A stretch of 64,000 bases of DNA from Sorghum bicolor (GCF_000003195.3 NC_012871.2:17056658-17120657); one strand, 5' to 3'; positions 9,451-21,935 are shown, counted from the first letter of the stretch. Numbers and translations: made by a program. The notes: generated from the letters alone by a model not told the origin.

Positions 9451-10756
9451 CTCCGTCCGCGCTTCGACGAGAAAACCCTCCCCTCGCCGGAAAGACACGC
9501 TTGGAGATGGAGCACAGCCGCAACAACACAAAGGGAAACCATGTTGAGGCCCATCCAGTCAACTAGTAGTAACATGGGAGGCCCATTTAAAAAAAAGGAA
9601 AGGCCGGATCGTACAGCCCAGGCCCAGCTTCTCGGCTTTTATGGCCCAAGACTTGGAGCCGATTCTCCTCTCAGGATGTTACCGTACTACCGGAGTCGCG
9701 GGCTCGCGGCTCCGTCCATCCCCGCCCGCCGCCGGCAATGTGCCGTCCGCGGCCGTCGGGGTCTACTCCCAGTCTGACAAAGCCATCGTCAGTGCGTGCA
9801 ACGTCGCCGATGAACAAGAGGACAAGGAAGTCTCCGGTCCACCCCAGCGGCACCGTGGACGGCTGACCACTTCACCAGCCATGGCGACGCAGGTACGTTG
9901 CCCAGATGGAGGAGAAAGGCGAGGTCCGGTTTGCGTCCCGGGTGTGGCGTTTCCGTGTAGTAGCGGCCAGCGAGCAAGCTAGGTGAGTCTTGAATCACCC
10001 TAAGTGTTTTTTACATGCTTCAATGTTCGCACTCATCAGTTTGCCAGGTTGCCATTCCTCCAAAAATGTATGTGCATAGTATCCCTCTGTGTCAATGTTA
10101 ACGAGTCTAGAATGAATGAGGGGAGTGATGGCACTTTTAGAAGTTCCATATTAATGCAAGTAAATCTTCTGAAGGTAGGAGGATTTCTGTGTTTTGGTCA
10201 ACAGAACGCTACCAGGAGCTGTCCTTCAGTTTTGGAAACAAATATGCATATGAATTCAGCTTATCTAAAATTTCATCTGGAACCTTTAGTGATTAGTGAG
10301 CCTTAGCTTTGCAATCATATGGGTTGAATGTAACTGCAAAAGATGCGTATTCAAATAGGTTATGTGGAAAATAATATACTACAAGACAAGTTTATATTGA
10401 GCTATCCCTCCAAGCTTGTGTTAAGTCATTAAGTGCTGCAAATATTATAGGCCATTTCATAATCAGATAATGTTAAATAAGGGAGAGAATGTAGCCGACC
10501 AGCTTCAGCTATGGCAATAAAACTCTAACAATATTAGCAGTTACAACACCCACCGTTTGAGGAGAAAGCAAGAAGAACTGCTAGTGCATATATCTTAGTC
10601 AGGCGCTGTGCTAAGATCTCACAGTTAACATAGAAAGCTGGAAGGATTGGCTGCTGACTCCTCTGCAAAAAAAGAAAAAAACAGACAGAATGCTGTCGCG
10701 GATGAATAAAGTTCAACAGTTAATTAGTTTATGTACTACTATACTAGTATGGTACA
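9451..10756. other. 5' leader/promoter of the small gene and GC-rich intergenic sequence
   Basis: 9570-9990 is GC-rich, like a monocot promoter or first exon, with a good donor (AGGTGAGT) at 9981. No open frame there shows a family motif. A gene on the plus strand could start here, but I cannot name it. 10000-10756 shows nothing recognisable. Confidence 0.35.
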
Positions 10757-10762
10757 TTGGTA

Positions 10763-11019
10763 CTCCCTCCATTCCTACTTATAATTCACTTTGGCTTTGT
10801 CCTAACTCAAAGCTCTCTAATTTTGACCAAGTTTTTAGAAAAAATATTAATAAGATCAAATAAATGCACTATTAAGACATATTATGGTGATTTTGACGAA
10901 ACTAATTTGATATTAATATATTATAAGTGTTGATGTATTTTTTTAATAGACTTCATCAAAGTTTGTGAGGTTCGACTGAGGGTAAAACTAAAGTGAACCC
11001 TAATTTGAAATGGTGGGAG
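10763..11019. mobile_element. Stowaway MITE (Tc1/mariner)
   Basis: The 257-bp AT-rich element starts CTCCCTCCATTC and ends AAATGGTGGGAG, with TA on both sides (10761-10762 and 11020-11021). The termini and the TA target are those of Stowaway. Confidence 0.85.
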
Positions 11020-11095
11020 TAAAGTACGAAATATTTTATTTTGTAAGTATATTATATAATAATATACTCACATGAACAGTATAAGTAATTTTGTA

Positions 11096-11335
11096 CTCTC
11101 TTCGTTCTTTTTAGGTGTGATGTTTTTTTTACTTCTTTGCAGTCTAGAATATACATCTTTGACCTCTCCTTTTTGTAACTTCACATAAATATATGTGAAT
11201 AAAATTGTAATTTTAGGAAAGCATTTTGAAAGAAAAAAAAAATCAGTTTTTAGTATAACTGAAATTGATAGTTTTAGATACACTAGTGGTTAAACTTGTT
11301 TTACGGCATGGACTATGAGTTAAACAAAAAAAAGT
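11096..11335. mobile_element. Degenerate Stowaway-like MITE
   Basis: It starts with ctctcttcgttc (near 11096) and ends with aaagtagggag, a decayed version of Stowaway ends, around an AT-rich interior. The TA target is less clear than in the preceding element and the borders are approximate. Confidence 0.4.
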
Positions 11336-11703
11336 AGGGAGTGTATTTTAGCAATCAAAAATCAAAATTAAGGAAGTTTGACGATGCAATAAAATGTTAT
11401 TTTTTTTGTATGAAGATAATATAGTGTATATGCTTCATTCTGAACTTCCACTGTTGATATAGTTAAAAGGTGAAGGGTAGTAGTTAAGTTGCCAGTTTGT
11501 AAGGAATCGGTCAAATCCAGTCACTCTGTTTTGGAAGCCAATCTTCAGGCAAAGCTTGAAGTGTAGATCTCATTACCAACTAAGTAATAAAATGCTCTAA
11601 AAAAAAACTAAGTAATAAAACAGTGCCAAGTTGTTTGAGAAACCAATGGGGCATAAAACAAAAGTTGGTTGATACATCCGTAATATTTTAATTGTAGTTA
11701 CAG

Positions 11704-11959
11704 GAAAACAAAATTGCTGACATCCTTGCCAAAGGAGCTATAAAGTTCCCAGCTGATGAATTAAAGGTACTTGCTCTACTGTCAAGGATGAGTGGCACTG
11801 CCTACTGTAACAAAACTGGTCATCAAGAGCCAGCATTTTGTAAAATCACTTGCACCCAATTAAGTTTTAGTGGTCGTTTGCGTTAAAAAAAGGAAGTGGT
11901 CAATACTGTGAAATAAATAAATAGTCTTTTGGCAGGATAAGGCTGGACATCGGTATTGA
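11704..11959 (+). other. Candidate last two exons of an unidentified gene
   Basis: 11704-11766 is a 63-base open stretch between TTACAG and GGTACT splice-like borders. It encodes 21 residues (ENKIADILAKGAI...). 11936-11959 follows a TTTTGGCAG acceptor and continues in the same phase with D-K-A-G-H-R-Y and a stop. The in-phase pairing of two short exons is suggestive. Upstream exons were not found with confidence and no family was recognised. Confidence 0.3.
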
Positions 11960-13310
11960 GTAACCTTTCTACCACAATATATTTCTGTACTTTTCCAAAA
12001 AAAATGCGTGGCTACTTGATGTAATCCGTGTGTTTCAGATGTGAGGAAGAAACACTCATTTTTTGAAATATATGTTTGCTATTATTTTGAAACTCCAGTG
12101 ATCTCTTGTGAGGAATGTACGATCAGGTACGATAAATGTGTAGTACAAGAAAAATGATAGTTGCAGCATCTATCTCATTTGGCCATTGATTAAGGTTCAA
12201 ACTTGCGCTATCTCTTTCGAAACATTCTTTGTAAACCTGTGGGCCATGCACTAGGTTTACATTGCCATCCACTGAAGTGATAGCACAAGAAATCTTGCTC
12301 TAGTGTTTCAAAAGTGGGGACCTAGCACGTCATGCCTTGGCCTGTAGTTGCTAGCCACAAGCCCACAACCAGAACCTTCAAGTCTTCCTTTTTCTGTACA
12401 ATATCTGAACAAATTAGTTATTACTCGTGTTACTGGATATGTGCCTAAGATCTAGGAAATCATCAAACATAATGCTTGACCTTCCTTTAAGCTCTTTGGG
12501 AGTGTGAGAGATCATTTTTGTGGTTAAAAACCATGAATAACTAGGAAAGGAATTGCAAACAGAGATTAGTTTGAGCATGTAGGCCTCAAAATTGGCTAAA
12601 ATTTTTTATGCTCGTTTCATTATATTTTTAGTCCCCACAGTGCTTCACACTATGTGGTCATAATAATCAAGTTATCAATTACTTAAGTGAAAAGTGGGGA
12701 TGGACTTCTGTGTTTGTGGCTATTAGCGTGTTTGAGAAAAATTTATGGCTATTAACTATGAAAAACTGAATCAATACTTGTTACATTTTTATTAAATGGC
12801 AGATTTGCTGTATCTAGAGCAAGAGAATGAGAACTCATGTATGCTAGAAGGAAAACCTGTGCTCCTTCAAAAGTCTCAGTGCCAATATGTCCTGTCTATT
12901 CTGATGTTGTTTACTACTATATATATAAACTTCTGCCCAAATGATAGTTTCATACCTATTTGTCTTTTCTTGTGTAACCCCCGGGGGAAAAAAATCTATA
13001 AAAGTCAAAGGATATATACTATGCATATAATGCACACACTAGAATCAACAAAGGGAGAAAAATGGGTGCCATAAACTGAATTTCTGAAACCAAGCCAAGC
13101 AAGAAGGCAACAAGACAGGAAACAAAAGATTGTGCCAAGAAAAACATCACAAGAACAGCTAAGCCAGTAGAGCATCATTACCCCCAATTAATTCTCTTTG
13201 CTTGTAAGGGTGAAGTGCACCGTCATGTCAATGGAAACCGAAGGAGCTCGAACACAGGCAACAAGGGTTTCGACGATGAACTCACAGTGTTTTTCAGTTG
13301 CAGAACGCTA
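11960..13310. other. AT-rich intergenic sequence
   Basis: No gene, RNA or transposon terminus is recognised. Short open frames here show no family motif. Confidence 0.4.
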
Positions 13311-13406
13311 GATGACATGAAGTGATATTGGCTCGGCTCACCTCAGGCACTTGTGAAGTTTGCTGTGGATGAGAGATGAGCCAAGTCAATACCATGCCAT
13401 GTCGTC
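13311..13406 (-). ncRNA. MIR171: MIR171 precursor hairpin
   Basis: On the minus strand the 3' arm contains gaggtgagccgagccaatatc (13324-13344), which matches my recollection of rice miR171g. The 5' arm (13373-13406) reads catggtattgacttggctca and pairs with it almost throughout, with G-U pairs. The stem extends beyond the mature region, with gacgacatg on one arm and gatgacatg as the reverse complement of the other. The loop is about 28 nt. miR171 directs cleavage of GRAS/HAIRY MERISTEM (SCL6-type) mRNAs and regulates meristem and branching programmes. A TATA box lies just upstream, so this appears to be a self-contained transcription unit. Confidence 0.88.
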
Positions 13407-13467
13407 TCGTTCTATGCTCTTGGCTCTCTTCGTCTGAATGCTCCTTCACTGCATCACTTGGGTGGCC

Positions 13468-13473
13468 TTTATA
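13468..13473 (-). promoter_or_regulatory. TATA box of the MIR171 gene
   Basis: On the minus strand CTATAAAGG lies about 62 bases upstream of the hairpin base. Transcription would start near 13440. It is followed by a C/G-mixed leader typical of plant MIR promoters. Confidence 0.65.
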
Positions 13474-14137
13474 GAGCCGGCCGCGAATAGTTTTTAAAGA
13501 TTACAGCTGTCGTGCCTGGTGCTGGAATGAAATCAGATCAAACAGCTGGAAATTCTGACCGTGATCAAATTGTTCGTTTTCAACTGATTTTTTTTATCAA
13601 AATTATTTGTATGAAATTATTAGACTGTTGACTCCAAATAAAGGCCAGCGATGGGGGTTGGATATATCCTTCAGAGTCCAGTTCTTGCTGGGGAGAAAGC
13701 AACAAAAGTTGGCGCTGAAGTGTGTGTTGTGAAAACGAAGCATCCGTTTCGTTGCTTTTGACAGGGTCAGTGACTAGTTTTTCAGGCCGGCCGTGTGTTG
13801 TCCCCTTGTGAATCGGTCGGCATAGCTTAGAATAACTCTCGCTTGCCCAAAGCAAACCGACCATAGTAAACTTACACTGACCTCAACTACAACTAGCCAT
13901 ACTTTTTATGGGAGGCTGCTATGGTTCTGCATGACCACAACTTTCACAGTACTTAGTCGGGAAATATCATAAGGTGCTTTGGCCTTAGGCACTTGCATGA
14001 CTAAAAAAAATCCGTTCTGACTGAAGTCCTGAAAAATCTTTCTCAATGATTCCTCTTGTAATGATACAAAGTTGTGCTATAGTTAAGTTTATTCTTGAAG
14101 GGAAAATCGTTCGAGATGTTCCTGAATAGCTTCCTTA

Positions 14138-14210
14138 GGGGTCATTCAGTTATCCTGGAAAAAAAAAGAGCCAGCTGATCAATTGTTCTACAAAATAACC
14201 GAACGAGACC
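14138..14210. mobile_element. Short Harbinger-like MITE derivative
   Basis: The ends ggggtcattcagttat and ataaccgaacgagacc are inverted repeats matching at about 12 of 16 positions. TTA flanks both ends (14135-14137, 14211-14213). At 73 bp it is probably an internally deleted copy. Confidence 0.5.
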
Positions 14211-14740
14211 TTAACAGGGTCGCAAAATCGAGGTCTTCCTCGCATTCATAATCTCCATTGTTATTCACACGTCAAATGATGAATAGAATAAGAAATAACT
14301 TTAAGCTTCAGCAGGTTTCAAACCTTTTTTCTCAAGGAATTTTATAGCAAGATCTTATAATTTGTATCTCAACGCCCTGCTTACTACCTTGGTGCCGTTG
14401 CTGGGTTTCAGTACCTGGATCCATGCAACAGTGATCAGTCTCGGATAGTGATCTGCTTGGCAACAAAGAAATCTCAGTTAGATGGTAGAGTTCTTTCAAT
14501 AGGTGGATTGTATTTGGCGCATGCTCTATTTCTAATTTCAACTGAAGAAAAGAAATCATCAGAAAAAAAACAACAACAAGTGAGCATAGTTCGCACAGCA
14601 ATGCATGGGGGGCCGCCACATTAATTTGCCTAGCATTAGCTACATTTTGTAATAATTGTGATCTGATGCACCCATGGTAGAGCCGAAAATTTTCTATTAT
14701 AAAACAACCATTCAACAGTGAATATAGAGCTTATCAGAGC

Positions 14741-14845
14741 TTATCAGCTGAATCTACCAGCCATTCAACAATGTTTTTCTCTCACAATAAATCAGCCAAG
14801 AGTACTTTCTGTCATGACTTATCAGCCAAATGAACATGGCCGGGC
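14741..14845. mobile_element. hAT-like grass MITE fragment
   Basis: It contains the recurrent grass repeat signature cttatcag, gtttttctctcacaataaatcagcc and gacttatcagcc, ending near catggcc. Borders are approximate and no target duplication was resolved. Confidence 0.4.
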
Positions 14846-17800
14846 CGTTAAAGAATGGGAACTACAAGTTTATGTAGTGTCTAGTGTATTTAATGTTCCA
14901 CTCACACTATCTAGTAAGGTTGGCAACTACAAGTTTATCTAGTGGCTCTAATGTTCCACCCACAAACTCTTTCACAACTTATAGCTAATTCTATCAACTA
15001 GTCTAAGCTACTCTAGAAAAGGTAAATGCACATAGTCGCAAAAACGTGGTTAGTAAAGCTCATGTTAGGAAGAGCAAACTCCAAACTTGAGTGATGTCTT
15101 TCATGGTGTCTATTGTCAAAAGTCAATCTATAGTCCACATTAGAGCTTTACAAGGACAATATGCTCTCGGTCATGGTGTTGTGCTCGCCACCAAGGCTCC
15201 TACCAACCAAGACAGGTGCTGCAAGTCACTTAGGTTCACCATTTGTCGTTTGACTCTCAGACACCAAAGGTGCAATCCACTATGGAGACTTAATTACTAT
15301 CCCAACGACGTGACTTGGGGAAGGCTCTCTAACCCAACATATTCTTTGAGGAGCCTCAACTTGGAATATATTTTGGCAATTGATATTGGGATGTCATGTC
15401 TTGGGAGTGTGCCCTTCCTCATTTGAGCTCCACATTTGTGCTTCTACTCTTTCTCCTTTACCTTTCCTAGAGTGCTAGGCTAGTTGATAGGATTTTCTAT
15501 AGGTTGCAACACTCTTTGTGGGTGGGTAAGTTAGAGACACAACATAAACTCTAGATACACATATTGGTAGTTAGTTGTTTTAGTTTATCTAGTGTGGAAT
15601 CAAGTTTTTCTTAGGTTAATAAAGTTTTTGTGAACCCACACCCTCGTCCTCCTCTTGGCTCACAGTTTGGACCCTTGCAATAGGACCTCAGTTTCCCTTC
15701 ACCCATGCTCTTCTTCATACTTCTAGATGTTGACTTCCTCATTGCTCGTTTTCTCGAGACATGCTTGCCCCCGTGCTAAACCCATGCTCTTGCAGGTATG
15801 AATTATGTCCTAGCTAGGTGGGATGAGAACTTGATTTTTGGGGATTGGCGTGTCCCTATCTAGAGGACAAATATTCTCCTCTAGAAATGAATTTGTTCCA
15901 CTTCTCTATGAATCAAACACCCATAAAGTTGGGCTTGCCCATCCATCCTATCCCACTTCATCCCACCAACCAAATAAAAACACTCTTGACAGTGTGGCCA
16001 AAATAAAATAAGACAAGCCTAATTACACAATTGACACTCCCAACTAAATAACAATGTGTCATAACTATGCAGGGTGAATTGGAACATTAAAACGTAATCT
16101 GGGCTCCTACTAAATATATTACTAAAGATAAACATAAACATGTCTATTTAGGTGTGTTATATGAATTACCACTGGCTCTAACAAAGTAAATTACACACAA
16201 GTAGCAACAAGTTAATAAACTGGAAACATAAAAGTGGAAATTATAAAGAGGGAGCAAACTAGGCATAACGATTTATCTTGTGGTATCAGTTTGCAATCTT
16301 CTACCCATAATCCATGTTGGAGCTACACCAAGTTTATTTTTCCCTTTGTTATTACAGGGACTTGGTTGGATTACCACCACGTACAATGGCAAGCACCAAG
16401 ATAGACGAACCACTAGCCATAAAAGACAGGTCTCACCAGAACATCTCTCTTCCTGTCACTTGATTTGCATCCCTGTACAACTTCTTGCTACCTCTTCAAC
16501 AAGTCGGAGGGTTGATAATCTTGCTGCAGATAAGGTCCTAATAATAAGGCTCCAAGGTTGAAGCAGCAACAAGGACCATGCAATCATTCTCTTTATGCCT
16601 ATTCTTTCAGTAATTACTCACTAATAAGCACTAACAGGATGATCACTTTATCATCTAGACTCCACCTCCTTACATGACCGAGTGATCTCCTCTAAACTAC
16701 TTATTTGCTTTAATATGATTAATGAACATCCTCAATGGTCACACTATGATTGCAGGGATGCTGTCTATAGTGTACGAATGAAACTATCATACAATGGCAT
16801 GGCTCATTCTATGATTCCAACTCTATATAAGATTTTTTGAGATCCAAATTATCATTAAACTAAATGCCCAATCAACACAACTAGCTAATTAACAAATTTC
16901 ATTTTCAGTATGTCTACGAATGCGAAAATTTGCAGATATTTATGTCACTAGTGGTCCCATATCCAGACGATACAGCGAGGATTCCTCAGTGGACATAGGT
17001 TGCACAGCAATTAAGTGGGCATCGACCGTTAGGGAAGAGGAACAGTTCTACTATAAACCCAATTTGAATATACTACAACGTAACTTGTGTATTAACTAAA
17101 CGTGCATTGTAACCACTATTGTAATATAATATTTATTTTAGCAACTAAGTATCATTAGATTTTTCATTAATTATTATTTTCATAGTATATCTGTTTGTTG
17201 TCATAAATCTTTATAATTCTCTCTATAATTTTAGTCAAACTTGAGATGCTTTGACTCTTCAAAATTCTTGGAGTGTTTTATCATGAGATTAGCTGCTAAC
17301 CTTTTTATGTGACCTATGACGCTATACTACTTCTGGCTCGTGAGCATGCAGCTAGCTAATCGTGCATAAAGAAGGCTACCCAATCCAGAGGGATATCATT
17401 CTATAACGTATCCAAGGGCCATTACACACGTAATATATTTCACGGTATTGATGTCCCAAGGGATTGCCACATGCTAGTAGCTTACTTTCGTGTGATCCGC
17501 ACAGCTTCACATGCAGATCGATCTTCGTTTAGGTTAGGTTCTAGGATGTGCTAATAAACAACGTTCAGGAATCAGGATTTGTTTTGAAGGCATGCATGCC
17601 ATATTGCCATCGACCCACTGGCCACTGCGCATGCATGCTTTCCATTCCACTTGCTCACTTATTAGGTCAAAGCAATGTTGACAAAACCTCGTCTCGAAGA
17701 TGGAGGTTACCTCGGATCTTTCGTTCCCATCACCCCATATAACCATACACGTACAGTAGATGCAAATAGACCTCAGTGAGGAGCTAGGGCTACCATACCA

Positions 17801-18200
17801 CGGTATCATCATACAGTACATGCGTACGGTTCAACAATGGTTATTTTGGATGGACCATTAGTTAGTTACTTATTAGGAGGGCAGCCCAACTCTCCAGCTA
17901 GTATACAGATTCCATATCATTAAATATTCTAACATGCAAATATTTTTTTTAATGATGCGAAGAAGGAGAATTAAGAGAAGAGAGAGAGGAGAGGTGAAAA
18001 CAGATGGATCATGCATGGAAACTTTTTCTTACATGAGAAATTGATTTGTCGCACCAAAATAAATGTCGACGACGACATTTTTCTCACCAAAGAAATCGAT
18101 TTCTCACATGGACTGATAGTCTGATGACGCAAAAAAAAAAATATCACACAAAAAATTATCCACTCTTTAGTTTTTCTATTAGTTGTGAGAGATGAGAAAT
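14846..18200. other. Intergenic sequence without recognised genes
   Basis: Mostly AT-rich. Open frames at 15091-15426, 16280-16561 and 17534-17821 show no family motif. 18030-18110 holds an imperfect inverted repeat (gagaaattgattt and aaatcgatttctc arms around tgtcgacgacgaca), probably a decayed MITE. Confidence 0.4.
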
Positions 18201-18205
18201 TGGTA

Positions 18206-18657
18206 GGGCTCGTTTCGTAGCTTACAAACTAGTCTTGCAATGATTTCCGGTTGGAATGCTGGTTCACTAATCTTATACTCCTATAAAGCTAAACTCCACT
18301 ACTTATTTTTTTAACATGCAAGTTGTCCAACTAAGCAACCCACTATCACATACAATTAAAAATCCACTAACCCATGCAATTATAGTATCCACGTCAGCAA
18401 GTTATTATATTTATTTCAACATATAAGTTGTCCAACTAAGTAATGCACTATCACACATAACTAAAATCCACTAGCCATACAATTATAATTGTCCACATCA
18501 ACAAGACACATAAATACTTTGTTTCTCCACGTCATCATGCCACGCAATTTATTAATCTACGTTCTTACAACGACGCGCGGGGTATTCTTCTAGTTTGTAT
18601 AATCTTGATAAGACGGAATAGTTCCTAGCTCCGTTCTAGGCTAATCGAACGGACCCT
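18206..18657. mobile_element. MITE interrupted by a Helitron
   Basis: The left end agggctcgtttcgtagc and the right end gctaatcgaacggaccct are inverted repeats with few mismatches. They are brought together if the Helitron at 18271-18594 is removed. The target duplication could not be resolved, so the superfamily is open (hAT or Harbinger). Confidence 0.45.
18271..18594 (+). mobile_element. Non-autonomous Helitron, 324 bp
   Basis: It begins TC (tcttatactcc) after an A and ends CTAGT before a T, with the GC-rich cgacgcgcggggtatt stretch just before the end. These are the plant Helitron termini and the A|T insertion site. An internal repeat of about 85 bp starts aagttgtccaactaag (near 18320 and 18425). 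It has no coding capacity. Confidence 0.8.
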
Positions 18658-18845
18658 TAGAGTTGGTTCATATGGCAGGAACATATTAGTCGTTTGCATT
18701 ACAGAATTAGCCTGCACTGCTATTTGGGTTGGTTTTGTTCTGATCTGCACTACTAAAATAGTGGAGTTCTCCTAGTGTGTTTTTAGTTAGTAATAAAACA
18801 CTACCACTAGTCAAACACTAGGGAATCCTCACTAGGAGGCATTTA

Positions 18846-19042
18846 GGGGGTGTTTGGGACTGCTCCACAAACTCCACTGTGGAGCAGCTCCACAAAAAAC
18901 TGGAGTTTGTGGAGTACCTCTTTAGGTGCTCTCACAACTCCATCCTTTTTCCTCGAACTGAGTGCGTGTAGCTGAAACCGTTTGGCAAAAAAACGTGGAG
19001 CGGAGCTGAAAAACGTGGAGCAGAGCAGTCCCAAACACCCCC
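18846..19042. mobile_element. Tourist-type (PIF/Harbinger) MITE
   Basis: The 197-bp element has a perfect terminal inverted repeat of at least 20 bp (gggggtgtttgggactgctc) and the 3-bp target TTA on both sides (18843-18845, 19043-19045). Perfect ends suggest recent activity. Confidence 0.85.
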
Positions 19043-19429
19043 TTACTAGGAAAAGTTTATACTAAATTTTAAATACTAAAACACTAAGAGAACCTCATAT
19101 TACTAGGAGAAATTGAAAAATCTGGTTGTGCTGGACACCTAGTGAGCAGCAACTTGTCCTATATCTACTCAAAGGACATTCACTGGTATTAGACAGAGAA
19201 GGACTACATGTTCGTTTTGGAATAAAAAAAACTAGAATATTTTATTACAATTGTAGAGCCCCTCAACCATTCAGAGTGTTAATAAAAAATAGTTATTAAT
19301 TTGTGGTATCAATAGCAGCTCAAAAAGACTGACACCATAGTAAAAATTCAAACTACAACTGATTTGAGTAGCATGGGAGTAAACGTAAGAAAATTGAAGC
19401 TAGCTGAGTTGAGGGCATAGCTCCCATAT

Positions 19430-20035
19430 GGACAGAAATATCATCCTTGGGGAAGGCAATCTGTTGGGCCATATGGAAGAACCATAACAAGGCTTGTTTT
19501 GAGAACAAGATTATTCAAAATCCATTAGAAGTCATATGCCATGCTTGTGCCCTTATGAATTTCTGGACAGGTCTCTTTGCTAACATCGACAAGGAGCAGA
19601 TGGAAGGAAGGGGTGGCTACCATGCTAAGGGTAGCAAAGCAGCTCTTATCTGTGCAGCAAAAGAGCAACCTGGAAGGACGGATGCTGGTGGATGACGATC
19701 AACAGGAAGACAATGGCGACTCTTCTAACCCGATATGAAGTGTGTAATGCAATCGATGACGGTGGATGTAGCAAAGATGGATGTCTTTCTTCAAAATTCT
19801 TCATACTGTTGGCTTTTGCCTGGTCTGTAATAATGCTCTTTCTGGTCAAAAGTTAGGTCTAATGCTGGTTAACGCTGTGGCGGTAGGGTGCTAAGGTAGT
19901 TTCACTGAAGTCGGATACCTTCTGATAGGTAGTCTGATGACTAGCTCTTCTTCTTTCCTGTCCTGTGTCTTGTATTCTAGCAAACAGTCTGTACTTCCAT
20001 TACAAAGGGGGTGATTCCTTGGGTGGGAAAAAAAA
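19430..20035 (+). pseudogene. LINE (non-LTR retrotransposon) 3' fragment
   Basis: The reading frame at 19447-19695 gives WAIWKNHNKACFENK and then an aromatic-rich helix (NFWTGLF). This resembles the C-terminal region of plant LINE reverse-transcriptase ORFs after the zf-RVT motif. It is followed by about 300 bases of untranslated sequence and an A-rich run near 20030. 5' truncation is typical of LINE insertions. The left border is approximate. Confidence 0.6.
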
Positions 20036-20426
20036 TGCTGAGTTGAGGGCAAATTGGTAATTTGCGAGACGAATCTTTTGAGCCTAATTACTCCATGATT
20101 GGACAATAATTACCAAATACAAACGAAAGTGATACCATGGCCAAAACTAAAAATTTTCACCGCTGATTTCTCGTAAGAGAAAAACACCGTTGGATAGCAG
20201 AAAAATACGGCTTATAGGCACACAAGAAGTACTAAATATAATATTGTTCCCTCTTATAAACCTTAGTCCCTATCACATGGAATGTTTGGACACACATGAA
20301 GTACTAAACTAAAATTACAGCTAAAGAATAATTTGCGAGATGTTTTTTAAGTCTAATTAGTCCATGGTTGAACACTAACCGCTATAGTTACAAATGTGCT
20401 AAGTACCTATTAAACTCTAATCCCTC
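20036..20426. mobile_element. Decayed MITE fragments
   Basis: Two pieces carry the grass MITE phrases tttgcgagacgaatctttt, gcctaattactccatgatt and taatttgcgagatgttt, taattagtccatggtt. The second is probably broken at 20427 by the SIRE LTR. Confidence 0.45.
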
Positions 20427-21920
20427 TGAAAGGATCAAGATACCCAAGAGGGGGGTGAATTGGGCTTCTCTATAAATTTAAGCAACCTATACGCTCTAAT
20501 TCAACCCCTTGTGCCTAAGTGTGTTCTAGAGAGCTACTGGATAAAAGTTTTGCAATCTAGTTCTAATCCTATTCTAGCATGACAATTCTAAGAATATAAA
20601 GTACTCAAAGTAAATGCTAGAATGTAAAGGATGAGAGCAAGAAGAACGCGGTGATGTTTTGCCGAGGTATCGGAGAGTCACCACTCTCCACTAGTCCTTG
20701 TTGGAGCACCCACGCAAGGGCCTTGCTCCCCCATGGTCCGCGCAAGGACCAAGTGCTCTCTACGGGCTGATTCTTCGACACTTCGTCGCGGTGAATCGCC
20801 AAAACCGCTCACAAGCTTGACCACGAGCCACCCACAAGAACTCCGGGCGGTCTTCGTGCCTCCAATCACCACCGAACCGTCTAGGTGATGGCGATCACCA
20901 AGAGTAACAAGCAAAGAACTCTCACTTGACCCAAACAAGGCTCTAGAAAGTGGTGGATGCACACTTGAACTCTTGGAACTCACTAGAGAAGGATTCACTC
21001 AAGAAATCTCTCAATTCTCAATCCTCTCTAGGCTCTTGCTTCTCTCTTGCACCACAAGGTGTTTCTCAGCTGATCAAATGTGCAAGAGACCTCTCATGGA
21101 CGAGGTGGAGGAGTATAAATACTCCCCATCAAGTCCAAGGGCCGGCCACCCGAATTCCTCAAAAAATAGGAGCACTAGACGTGCTCAATGTTGCACCGGA
21201 CACGCTTCGTAGAGCGTCCGATGCTCCATTAATGACTACTTGTACTTGGACCGCGTCCGGTCAGAGGGCAAGTTGCAACCCTCTCTGGGTAAGGGACCAG
21301 ACGCACCCAGTGGGTCCGGTGCCTGCGTCCGGTGCGAGGGCAAACTGCAGCCCTCCCTGGGTACGGGACCGGACGCACCTCGGCGAGTCCGGTGCATGCG
21401 TCCGGTGCCTAACCCTAGGCACCTGGGTGCGCTGACCCAAGTTAGCACCCACCGGACGCACTCATGGAGCGTCCGGTGCTGTCTCAGCACCCAAACTTTG
21501 TCGAATCTCAAACTTTCCAAAACAAAGTTTGGTTCTCTCGATCTAAGGACTTTCTCAAAGCTGCCTAGTGCTAGGTTTACCAAGTGTGCACCACACCTAA
21601 ATCTAAAGCCTTGCCTAGGTCCAGCTACCCGTTCAATGCCCCCTTAATAGTACAGTCAAAGGAAAAATAAAATCCTAAACTACTCTAACTGCTCTTCATC
21701 ACCATATGGCACCTAGACCTAGTCTAGTCTTGATGATGTCCAACCACCCTTTGAAAACCGAAACGATTTCCACTATTAAGTCGACATGAATGACCTAGTC
21801 CATCAATCACCACTACCATGACCTAACTCAAATGACTTTGCCTCTGCAAAACACACGTTAGTCATAGTAATCAATATTATCATTAATCACCAAAACTCAT
21901 TAGAGGCCTAGATGCTTTCA
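20427..21920 (-). repeat. 3' LTR of SIRE-type copia
   Basis: In element sense it begins TGAAAGCATCTAGG and ends GATCCTTTCA (1,494 bp). It aligns along its length with the plus-strand LTR at 50506-52052. The middle (21180-21480) is packed with inverted copies of gcgtccggt and accggacgc. Confidence 0.88.
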
Positions 21921-21935
21921 ATCTCCCCCTTTTGG
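21921..21935 (-). other. Polypurine tract of the SIRE-type element
   Basis: On the minus strand it reads ccaaaagggggagat directly before the LTR start TGAAAG, preceded by tcatcaatca, a typical SIRE context. Confidence 0.75.

Noticed and set aside
9103..9777. 224-codon plus-strand open frame
   Set aside because: It overlaps two exons of the minus-strand ASDURF-like gene, with no conserved motif on the plus strand.
12796..13074. 92-codon plus-strand frame
   Set aside because: No motif, AT-rich, and isolated; no splice or promoter support.
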